Origin: SVQP01 sp045652835
GTDB lineage: Bacteria; Bacillota; Clostridia; Oscillospirales; CAG-272
NCBI GenBank assembly: GCA_045652835.1
Contig: JAZOLE010000095.1
Coordinates: 1-13,226, forward strand
DNA length: 13,226 nucleotides
Direction of reading: 5' to 3'
Shown piece after piece: positions 1 through 5,341 of the stretch. A model generated the notes under the pieces. It saw nothing but the letters and a program-made list of their open reading frames with translations, was not told the DNA's origin and ran no database searches. The translations under genes were made by a program, and so were the position numbers. Every line of letters starts with the position of its first letter. Position 1 is the first letter of the stretch.

Positions 1-2268
1 TCTGACTCTACCAACTGCTGTGCCCGCGATCACCACGTCACCTGCATGCAGCGTACCGTTCTGTACCAGCACGGTAGCAACAGGGCCGCGACCCTTGTCC
101 AGTCTGGACTCGATGATGATACCCTTTGCACGGCGGTCGGGATTTGCCTTGAGCTCCTTAACCTCTGCAACCAGCAGTACGCTCTCCAGAAGATCGTCAA
201 TACCCATCTTGGTCAGTGCGGATACGGGTACGCAGATAACGTCACCGCCCCACTCCTCGGGTACCAGATCATACTTGGTCAGCTCCTGCTTGACCGCATC
301 GGGATTTGCCGTGGGCTTATCCATCTTGTTGATTGCAACGATGATATCAATACCCGCTGCCTTTGCGTGGTTGATTGCCTCAACCGTCTGGGGCATGATA
401 CCGTCATCTGCTGCAACTACGAGAATTGCAATATCGGTTGCCTGTGCACCACGCGCTCTCATGGCGGTAAACGCCTCGTGACCGGGGGTGTCCAAGAAAG
501 TAATATCCTGATCGTTGATCTTTACGCGGTATGCACCGATGTGCTGGGTAATACCGCCTGCCTCGCCTGCGGTAACGTTTGCATGACGAATAGCGTCGAG
601 CAGCGAGGTCTTACCGTGGTCAACGTGACCCATAACGCACACAACAGGTGCTCTGCCCTGCAGCATCTCATCGGTATCCTCGGTGCTGTCAAACAGCTTT
701 TCTTCAATGGTCACAACCACCTCACGGGTGTATTCTGCGCCCATTTCCTCACAGATCATAGCTGCGGTGTCAAAGTCGATCAGCTGGTTTACAGTTGCCA
801 TAACGCCCAAGCCTACCAGCTTCTTGATTACCTCGCCTGCGGTTGCCTTGAGTCTGCTTGCAAGCTCACCAACAGAAATCTCCTCGGGAATTTCTACGCG
901 AACGATCTGCTTAACAACAGGCTGCTGCTTCTTGCCGCCCTTTTGGTTCTTGGCTGCCTGCTTGCCAACCTGCTGCTTCTTGCCGCGCTGGCTGCCGTCA
1001 CGCAGATCTCTTTCGGTCTCGGTAACAAAGGTGTCCAGCTTTTCGTCGTACTTGGAAAGGTCGATCTCGGTGGTTCTGGTGTCCACTACGCGTACAGCGC
1101 CCTTCTTGTGCTGGCCGTCGCCACCCTTGGGTGTCTGACCGCGCACGATTGCCTGTACCTGGAACTTTTCTCTGGGAGCGGAAGGTACGTAATCGTCCTT
1201 GTCGCCGCCTCTTTGATTGAAATTGTTATTGGGTCTCTGGTTGCCCTGGCGAGCGTTGTTATCTCTGCCGCGGTCACCAAAGCCGCGATCCTGTCCGGGA
1301 GCGTTTCTGCGATCCTGCGCGCCACGATCCTGACCGTCGCGGTTAAAGCGGTCCTGACCCTGTGCGGGTGCAGTGGGACGCTGAGAATCACGGTTGAAGC
1401 GATCCTGACCCTGCGCGGGTGCATTTCTGCGATCTTGTGCGCCACGGTCCTGACCGTCACGGTTAAAGCGATCCTGACCCTGTGCGGGTGCGTTGGGACG
1501 CTGAGAGTCGCGGTTGAAGCGATCCTGTCCGGGTGCGTTTCTGCGGTCCTGCGCACCGCGATCCTGTGCACCGCGATCCTGTGCACCGCGATCCTGTGCG
1601 GGTGCATTTCTGCGATCCTGTGCAGGACGGCGATCGCCCGCAGCCTGTGCGCGCTTATCTGCAGCTGCTCTTGCTGCTGCCTCGATAGCTGCCGCTCTTT
1701 CGATAGCCGCTGCACGTGCTGCAGCCTTTTCTGCTGCAACCTTATCAGCTGCTGCCTTTTCTGCAGCCGCTTTCTCTGCTGCGATCTTATCAGCCGCCGC
1801 TTTTTCAGCCGCTGCCTTTTCTGCCGCGATCTTATCAGCTGCTGCCTTTTGTGCTGCAAGCGCTTCTGCTGCCGCTTTTTCTGCAGCTACCTTTTCCGCA
1901 GCCGCTTTTTCAGCCGCTGCCTTTTCAGCCGCTGCCTTTTCTGCTGCAGCCTTTTCTGCCGCAGCCTTCTCTGCTGCTGCCTTTTGCGCTGCAAGTGCTG
2001 CTGCCTTCTTGGCGGCTACCTCCTCAGGGCTTTCCTTTTTGGGAAGACGGGAAGGAATATAGGTCACCCCATCTAAGTAATCGTCGATATTATCCACCTG
2101 ACGGGATTTGGTAAGCGCGTCAAAAAGAAGGTCAAATTCTCCCGGCTCAAGCGTTTTCTGCGTTTTGATATCCATGCCCTTTTCCTGGCACAGATCTACC
2201 ACGTCCTTGCTCTTAAGTCCAAGATCCTTGGCGAGTTGCATAACTTTGAATTGCGGGTTGTTTGCCAT
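1..2268 (-). CDS. infB: Translation initiation factor IF-2, partial (C-terminal end beyond left edge)
   Basis: GTPase that places initiator fMet-tRNA on the 30S subunit and promotes 50S joining. The frame is open for 756 codons from an ATG at 2268-2266, preceded by AAGGAGGA at 2279-2272, and runs off the left edge. Visible order: an IF2_N-like module (residues 1 to about 76), an Ala/Lys/Glu-rich segment built on AAAEK (84 to about 208), an Arg/Gln/Asp/Asn-rich repeat segment (217-336), a basic linker, a second IF2_N domain (about 455-510), then the G domain with GHVDHGKT (547-554), DTPGH (593-597) and NKMD (647-650), and the start of domain II (GTVLVQNGTLHAGD-like). All GTPase motifs are intact. 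It is the last visible gene of the rimP operon, 62 bases after ylxQ. The long repetitive extension is the odd part. Identification is secure; only the 3' end is missing. Confidence 0.98.
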   Translation of the reverse strand, partial: MANNPQFKVMQLAKDLGLKSKDVVDLCQEKGMDIKTQKTLEPGEFDLLFDALTKSRQVDNIDDYLDGVTYIPSRLPKKESPEEVAAKKAAALAAQKAAAEKAAAEKAAAEKAAAEKAAAEKAAAEKVAAEKAAAEALAAQKAAADKIAAEKAAAEKAAADKIAAEKAAAEKAAADKVAAEKAAARAAAIERAAAIEAAARAAADKRAQAAGDRRPAQDRRNAPAQDRGAQDRGAQDRGAQDRRNAPGQDRFNRDSQRPNAPAQGQDRFNRDGQDRGAQDRRNAPAQGQDRFNRDSQRPTAPAQGQDRFNRDGQDRGAQDRRNAPGQDRGFGDRGRDNNARQGNQRPNNNFNQRGGDKDDYVPSAPREKFQVQAIVRGQTPKGGDGQHKKGAVRVVDTRTTEIDLSKYDEKLDTFVTETERDLRDGSQRGKKQQVGKQAAKNQKGGKKQQPVVKQIVRVEIPEEISVGELASRLKATAGEVIKKLVGLGVMATVNQLIDFDTAAMICEEMGAEYTREVVVTIEEKLFDSTEDTDEMLQGRAPVVCVMGHVDHGKTSLLDAIRHANVTAGEAGGITQHIGAYRVKINDQDITFLDTPGHEAFTAMRARGAQATDIAILVVAADDGIMPQTVEAINHAKAAGIDIIVAINKMDKPTANPDAVKQELTKYDLVPEEWGGDVICVPVSALTKMGIDDLLESVLLVAEVKELKANPDRRAKGIIIESRLDKGRGPVATVLVQNGTLHAGDVVIAGTAVGRVR
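1261..1620 (-). repeat. Tandem 120-base repeat inside infB (40-residue units)
   Basis: Bases 1321-1440 and 1441-1560 align as two direct 120-base units; the first 60 bases of each differ at only 5 positions. Partial units flank them. Each unit encodes 40 residues made of two related 20-residue halves of the type APAQGQDRFNRD(G/S)Q. A short 15-base unit (GCACCGCGATCCTGT type, encoding QDRGA) repeats about three times at 1550-1605. The encoded segment is rich in Arg, Gln, Asp, Asn and Gly and should be disordered. Repeat length is a whole number of codons, so copy-number change would keep the frame. Confidence 0.9.
1640..2017 (-). repeat. AAAEK pentapeptide repeats (15-base unit) inside infB
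   Basis: About 25 consecutive five-residue units of the form AAAEK, with AAADK, IAAEK, VAAEK, LAAQK and AAARA/AAIER variants, cover roughly residues 84-208 of IF-2. The DNA is a degenerate 15-base periodicity. Such sequence should form one long charged alanine helix (single alpha-helix or coiled-coil type) between the N-terminal module and the Arg-rich segment. Ala/Lys/Glu-rich linkers occur in other IF-2 proteins; the regularity and length here are notable. Confidence 0.88.
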
Positions 2269-2330
2269 AAATCCTCCTTACAATCACCCATTTGTTCGTA
2301 TCACGCTTTGCGTCATACGGCGGCGCGCCC

Positions 2331-2654
2331 TTACTCTTGCGCCGGCAGATGATTCTTTACCGATTGCCAAAGCTTTGCATCGGTAATTGCCACCGCGCCA
2401 ATGGGTGCGTCCTTGCCCACAGCGGCTGCCAGCTCCTCTGCCGTATAGGGCAGATAGATCAGCGTCACGCCGTAGAATTTACATTTATCGTTGAGTTTCT
2501 TTTTTGTGTTATCCGATGCGTCGGATGCCCCGAGCACCGCTTGTATTTGTGAGCTCTTGCGCATCTCAGTGCAGATCAACGGCACGCCGCAGATCATTTT
2601 GCCGGCTCTGCGGCATAGACCGAGCGCCCCAAGCAGACGGTTCGGGGCGCTCAC
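2331..2654 (-). CDS. ylxQ: L7Ae/L30e-family K-turn RNA-binding protein (YlxQ-like)
   Basis: Small (107 residues) L7Ae/L30e/S12e/Gadd45-family protein, expected to bind kink-turn RNA; YlxQ homologues sit between ylxR and infB in Firmicutes. The sequence shows the family opening LLGALGLCRRAGKMICG, the central ASDASDNTKKKLNDKC stretch corresponding to the SDAS.NTKKK signature, and a C-terminal GAVAITDAKL segment. The start is a GTG (2654-2652) that overlaps the ylxR TGA as GTGA. A GGAGG at 2666-2662, seven bases upstream and inside ylxR, supports this start, so translation is probably coupled to ylxR. The cellular role of YlxQ is poorly known, so no specific RNA target is claimed. Confidence 0.93.
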   Translation of the reverse strand: MSAPNRLLGALGLCRRAGKMICGVPLICTEMRKSSQIQAVLGASDASDNTKKKLNDKCKFYGVTLIYLPYTAEELAAAVGKDAPIGAVAITDAKLWQSVKNHLPAQE

Positions 2655-2941
2655 GCCTCGTCCTCCGCTCTGGTCTTTTGCGCCAATGCTTGCGCGACAC
2701 TCTCATACACCTCTTCGGGAATGGGGCATTCCAGCACCTTTTCCGCACGCTTGCTCTTTTGCACGCGGCGCAGGCAGCTTTCGCTGGGGCACAGATACGC
2801 GCCTCTGCCGTTTTTCTTGCCGGTCATATCGGCAACCACCTCTCCCTCGGGAGTGCGCACCACACGGATCAGCTCACGCTTCGGCTTGTGCTCATTGCAG
2901 CCCAGGCACTGCCGCATGGGTATCTTTTTTACCTTTTCCAT
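2651..2941 (-). CDS. ylxR: YlxR family RNA-binding protein (DUF448)
   Basis: A 96-residue YlxR/DUF448 protein. The family signature is present: a CLGC pair (C12, C15) followed by KPKRELIRVVR (19-29), and GRGAYLCPSESC (45-56) supplying two more cysteines. YlxR has a basic fold thought to bind nucleic acid, and its gene lies between nusA and infB across Firmicutes. It starts 12 bases after nusA stops and ends overlapping ylxQ. The stretch before the ATG (2942-2953 and into nusA) has no convincing Shine-Dalgarno, so translation probably depends on ribosomes finishing nusA. Family assignment is secure; the exact molecular role is not. Confidence 0.95.
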   Translation of the reverse strand: MEKVKKIPMRQCLGCNEHKPKRELIRVVRTPEGEVVADMTGKKNGRGAYLCPSESCLRRVQKSKRAEKVLECPIPEEVYESVAQALAQKTRAEDEA

Positions 2942-2953
2942 ATTTCAAACGGA

Positions 2954-3979
2954 TTATTCCGCCTTGATATCGATCTTCATACCGGTCAGTCTTGCAGCCA
3001 GACGCACGTTCTGACCCTCCTTACCAATGGCAAGGGAAAGCTGATCGGGATCAACAAGCACGCGGCATGCGCGCTCGCCGGTCATCACAACGTCCAGCAC
3101 GTGTGCGGGAGAGAGGGCTGCTGCCACAAACTCCTCAGGCTGCTCGCTGTACTTGACGATATCTACCTTTTCACCGCGCAGCTCGTCAACGATGCTGTCG
3201 ATACGCATGCTGCGGTTACCGATACAAGCGCCAACGGGATCGACGTCGGGATCTCTGGAGAATACCGCGATCTTGGTTCTGGAGCCTGCCTCACGGCAAA
3301 CGCCCTTGACCATAACAACACCGTCTGCAATCTCGGGTACTTCAAGCTCGAACATTCTGCGAACCAAGCCTGCATGCGAACGGGAAAGCGTAACGATGGG
3401 GCCCTTGGACTCCTTGTTGACTTCCTGTACGAATACCTTGATCTTGTCGCCGGGGTAGAAGCTCTCGCCGGGGATCTGCTCCTCTGCGCGAAGCACTGCT
3501 CTGCCGTCGTCGGTTGCCAGCAGTACGTTGCCGGTCTCGTAATCGACCTTATCAACGGTTGCGGTGATGATCTCTTCTCTCTTGTTCTCGTAAGCCTCCT
3601 GCATTGCTCTGCGCTCACCCTCGCGAATGCCCTGGATGATTACCGACTTTGCAGCCGCTGCGCTGAGTCTGCGGAAGTTCTTGGGCTTAACCTCGGTTTC
3701 AACGATCTTGCCCACGGTGTATCTCTTGCTGATCGCCTTAGCGTCTGCCAGAGAAATCTGGGTCTGAGGATCTTCAACCTCCTCAACTACCTCGTGCTGC
3801 TGATAAACGCGCACGTCCTTCTTGACCTCGTCAATCTGAATTCTGACGTTGGTGCCGTTGCCGTATTCCTTCTTGAATGCGGACAGAAGCGCCGCCTCAA
3901 TCTTTTCGATCATGTACGCCTTCGGGATTCCCTTTTCCTTTTCCAAAAGCTCAAGGGCGGCGAAAAATTCGTTATTCAT
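2954..3979 (-). CDS. nusA: Transcription termination/antitermination factor NusA
   Basis: Binds RNA polymerase and nascent RNA to modulate pausing, termination and antitermination. It has 341 residues, the short Gram-positive form without the C-terminal acidic repeats of enterobacterial NusA. Domain order: N-terminal RNAP-binding domain (1 to about 125), S1 (about 135-200, with PGDKIKVFVQEV and IVTLSRSH), KH1 (about 205-275, with DPVGACIGNRSMRI and ELRGEKVDIV), KH2 (about 280-341, with LAIGKEGQNVRLAARLTGMKIDI). KH2 keeps a normal GKEG loop (319-322), but the KH1 loop reads GNRS (254-257) where GxxG is expected. AGGA eight bases before the ATG supports the start. The gene begins 15 bases after rimP. 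Confidence 0.98.
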   Translation of the reverse strand: MNNEFFAALELLEKEKGIPKAYMIEKIEAALLSAFKKEYGNGTNVRIQIDEVKKDVRVYQQHEVVEEVEDPQTQISLADAKAISKRYTVGKIVETEVKPKNFRRLSAAAAKSVIIQGIREGERRAMQEAYENKREEIITATVDKVDYETGNVLLATDDGRAVLRAEEQIPGESFYPGDKIKVFVQEVNKESKGPIVTLSRSHAGLVRRMFELEVPEIADGVVMVKGVCREAGSRTKIAVFSRDPDVDPVGACIGNRSMRIDSIVDELRGEKVDIVKYSEQPEEFVAAALSPAHVLDVVMTGERACRVLVDPDQLSLAIGKEGQNVRLAARLTGMKIDIKAE

Positions 3980-3994
3980 TTTCTATTTCCTTTC

Positions 3995-4489
3995 TTAGTT
4001 TGCGCCAAAATCGAAAACTGTTTGCAGCTTTGCGATCTTATCGGCGTCAAACTCCAATAATGTTTCGTTTTGCTCGATCTGCACGTTGCCGGCATCGGTC
4101 ATGCCGATCAGGATGCCGCGGTGCACCTTAGCACCGTGCTGCGCGGAGTAGAGTCTGATCTCTACCGTGTCGCCCAGGCACATCTGCACGTGGTCGCGGT
4201 TTTTCAGCTCACGCTCAATACCGGGAGAGGAAACCTCCAGAATGTACGCCTGCTGAATGGGATCGGTCTCGTCCAGCACCGGGTCAATGGCGCGGTGGAA
4301 ACGCTCGCAATCCTCAATGTTGATGCCTTCGGGGTGATCAATGGTGATACGCAGGTAATAGTCCGCGCCTTCCTTGACAAACTCTACGTCCCAAAGAACG
4401 TATTCCAGCTCGTCAGCCGTCGGAAGCACGATATCCCAAACCTTTTGCGCAATACTGCCCTGACGCTTTGCGCCCTGTACTGTGCTCAT
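3995..4489 (-). CDS. rimP: Ribosome maturation factor RimP
   Basis: RimP (YhbC/P15a family) assists maturation of the 30S subunit. The 164 residues include the family core: an N-terminal alpha/beta domain with YYLRITIDHPEGINIEDCER (about 44-63) and the signature YILEVSSPGIERELK (82-96; usual form VSSPGxERPL), then a C-terminal SH3-like domain (about 97-160). I chose the ATG at 4489 because AAAGGA (4504-4499) lies eight bases upstream. An in-frame ATG at 4498 directly abuts that motif, and an upstream extension to 4549 would run through the leader hairpin; both are less likely. It is the first gene of the operon, the usual position in bacteria. Confidence 0.95.
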   Translation of the reverse strand: MSTVQGAKRQGSIAQKVWDIVLPTADELEYVLWDVEFVKEGADYYLRITIDHPEGINIEDCERFHRAIDPVLDETDPIQQAYILEVSSPGIERELKNRDHVQMCLGDTVEIRLYSAQHGAKVHRGILIGMTDAGNVQIEQNETLLEFDADKIAKLQTVFDFGAN

Positions 4490-4517
4490 ACAATGCATCC
4501 TTTCCCTTACAAAATTT

Positions 4518-4546
4518 TTGGAGTGGATTTGCTCAACCCACTCCAA
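4518..4546 (-). promoter_or_regulatory. Hairpin in the rimP operon leader
   Basis: TTGGAGTGG (4518-4526) and CCACTCCAA (4538-4546) are perfect 9-base inverted arms with an 11-base loop. In the leftward transcript the hairpin lies in the roughly 70-base untranslated leader, ending about 19-28 bases before the rimP start codon. It is followed in the RNA by AAATTTTG rather than a clean U-run, so it is not a typical terminator. It could affect leader stability, NusA-dependent pausing or access to the ribosome binding site; that part is inference. Confidence 0.6.
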
Positions 4547-4566
4547 CATGATATCTTACTGTAAGC

Positions 4567-4595
4567 ATTATATCACAAGTTTTCACGCTTTGCAA
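4567..4595 (-). promoter_or_regulatory. SigA-type promoter of the rimP-nusA-ylxR-ylxQ-infB operon
   Basis: On the minus strand a -35 box TTGCAA (4595-4590), a 17-base spacer and a perfect -10 box TATAAT (4572-4567) are seen. TG one base upstream of the -10 makes it an extended -10. The predicted start of transcription is near 4560, giving a leader of about 70 bases. An 11-base palindrome CTTACTGTAAG (4555-4565) sits over the predicted start. Confidence 0.85.
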
Positions 4596-4718
4596 TACCT
4601 TATGCAAATATTTTTTGAATTTTTTGCGAAAATTTTTCTATAAATAAAATATTTTCGAAATAGCGTGCGGTGGAGGATGCGGATTTTTCCTTCGTGGCAT
4701 GCCGTTGACGGATGTTTT

Positions 4719-4868
4719 TTGTTTGAGCAGGCAATGTCCACACCAACATCAGAGCGTCCGTATGATGCATCTCACCCACCGCAATCGCTTCTCTCAATTT
4801 GCCTCGTGCCTCGGCAAATTTCGCTCCGCTGCGGTCCGCCCCCCCTCAGAGAGGGGGGCTTTGCAGCG
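4719..4868 (-). repeat. Hairpin repeat copy A (reverse orientation)
   Basis: This matches copy C at 5004-5129 in order: GTTTGAG (4721-4727), AATGTC (4733-4738), ACACCA (4740-4745), a CTCACCCACCGC-like stretch (about 4771-4782), a private hairpin AATTTGCC/GGCAAATT (4796-4803 with 4813-4820), then a nearly identical block of about 38-40 bases (4829-4868) containing the stem CCCCCCTC-AGA-GAGGGGGG (4840-4858) and ending GGCTTTGCAGCG. The first three blocks have identical spacing in A and C, while the private hairpin differs. The opposite arm seen for C is not visible beside A, so A looks like a degraded or half element. Confidence 0.7.
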
Positions 4869-4904
4869 TGTCCGTCTTATGGGGTTATCCGTTATGGGAA
4901 ACTT

Positions 4905-4957
4905 AAAAAGCCTCCCTCTGTGAGGGAGGGGGACCACGAAGTGGTGGTGGGAGTCGG
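4905..4957 (+). repeat. Hairpin repeat copy B (forward orientation)
   Basis: Reads AAAAAG then a perfect stem CCTCCCTC-TGT-GAGGGAGG (4911-4929), GGGGACC, a small hairpin ACCAC-GAA-GTGGT (4933-4945), and ends GGGAGTCGG (4949-4957). Read in reverse, copies A and C have the same layout: AAAGCC, a C-rich/G-rich stem, GGACC, a private hairpin, then a GGGAGTCGG-like end. From general knowledge it resembles GC-rich intergenic hairpin repeats scattered through some Oscillospirales genomes; I cannot confirm this without a genome search. Confidence 0.7.
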
Positions 4958-4969
4958 ACGTGCGCTTGG

Positions 4970-5028
4970 GTGTAGACCGCATTTGCTCAAACTACTTATT
5001 GGTTAGTTTGAGTGCCGAATGTCTATAC
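4970..5028. repeat. Central palindrome between copies B and C
   Basis: CTCAAACTA (4986-4994) and TAGTTTGAG (5004-5012) are perfect 9-base arms around a 9-base loop. The pairing continues outward with bulges through CATT/AATG and TAGAC (4973-4977)/GTCTA (5021-5025). The centre, base 4999, is exactly the midpoint between the inverted ends GGGAGTCGG (4949-4957) and CCGACTCCC (5041-5049). So B, the hairpin and C form one nested palindromic structure. Confidence 0.8.
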
Positions 5029-5129
5029 CAGAACGGGCAACCGACTCCCCCCGCCGCTTACCGCCGCGCTTCAACTGCGTTTCACGCGCGGCTGCGGTCC
5101 GCCCCCTCAGAGAGGGGGGCTTTGCAGCG
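5004..5129 (-). repeat. Hairpin repeat copy C (reverse orientation)
   Basis: Starts with the right arm of the central palindrome, continues through CCGACTCCC (5041-5049), a private hairpin with CCGCGC/GCGCGG arms (about 5062-5091), and the conserved stem CCCCCTC-AGA-GAGGGGG (5102-5118) followed by GGCTTTGCAGCG. The segment 5091-5129 is almost identical to 4829-4868 of copy A apart from a two-base length difference in the C-run. Directly after it, CAGCGCGC (5125-5132) and GCGCGCTG (5151-5158) form another 8-base inverted repeat. Confidence 0.75.
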
Positions 5130-5251
5130 CGCGCCCTACGGTAAAGGTGTGCGCGCTGTGGCAAAATCCCCTGCGGTGCGGTAAAATGGTGGAATATATA
5201 ATAATTTTTTGAAAATTTCTCCTCTTTTTCCCGAATTTGTTTATATTATTG

Positions 5252-5280
5252 TTTACAAAATCAAAATTATATGTTATACT
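5252..5280 (+). promoter_or_regulatory. SigA-type promoter of the yybS-gdpP-rplI-dnaB operon
   Basis: The -35 box TTTACA (5252-5257), a 17-base spacer and the -10 box TATACT (5275-5280) are present, with TG one base before the -10 (extended -10). The surrounding sequence is strongly AT-rich. The predicted start is near 5287, giving a leader of about 55 bases before the ATG at 5342. Further TATAAT hexamers just downstream (5283-5288 and 5291-5296) could be alternative -10 elements. Confidence 0.8.
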
Positions 5281-5282
5281 AT

Positions 5283-5306
5283 TATAATGGTATAATGGTA
5301 TGATAG
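5283..5306 (+). repeat. Three tandem TATAATGG-type octamers
   Basis: TATAATGG (5283-5290) and TATAATGG (5291-5298) are perfect direct repeats, followed by a third, diverged unit TATGATAG (5299-5306). They lie immediately downstream of the -10 box, at and after the predicted transcription start. Each perfect unit contains a consensus -10 hexamer. Confidence 0.85.
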
Positions 5307-5327
5307 TGCTCGTATGCGTACGCGCAC
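5306..5327 (+). promoter_or_regulatory. Inverted repeat directly before the ribosome binding site
   Basis: GTGCTCGTA (5306-5314) and TACGCGCAC (5319-5327) pair at 8 of 9 positions around a TGCG loop. The stem ends one base before the GGAAAGGAG ribosome binding site (5328-5336) of the first gene. It could be a leader hairpin affecting translation or an operator; both are inference. Confidence 0.5.
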
Positions 5328-5341
5328 GGAAAGGAGATGCT

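Larger units (their letters stand above)
4600..5251. other. Divergent intergenic region without convincing genes
   Basis: About 650 bases lie between the two divergent promoters. AT-rich flanks (4600-4660 and 5185-5251) enclose a GC-rich core (about 4719-5160) made of related hairpin repeats, annotated separately. Short open frames cross this core on both strands, but they have no ribosome binding sites, no recognisable protein motif, and run through the palindromes, so I do not call them genes. I see no tRNA, rRNA, transposase or riboswitch here. Confidence 0.7.

Noticed and set aside
1261..1620. Regularly spaced repeats considered as a possible CRISPR array.
   Set aside because: The units are contiguous, keep the infB frame and have no unique spacers; they encode IF-2 peptide repeats.
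46..2076. A 676-codon open frame on the plus strand, antisense to infB, rich in Leu, Cys and Ala.
   Set aside because: It is the complement of the infB frame. The minus strand encodes complete IF-2 motifs; the antisense translation has no recognisable domain and its openness follows from codon bias and the repeats in infB.
2504..4060. A 518-codon plus-strand open frame across ylxQ, ylxR and nusA.
   Set aside because: It is antisense to three conserved genes in their standard order, and its translation shows no family motif.
4518..4546. The leader hairpin considered as an intrinsic terminator.
   Set aside because: Neither strand has a clean T-run directly after the stem, and it lies downstream of a good promoter and upstream of rimP.
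4665..5212. Several short open frames in the intergenic region (about 60-113 codons).
   Set aside because: They run through the hairpin repeats, overlap one another on both strands, and lack ribosome binding sites and recognisable protein features.
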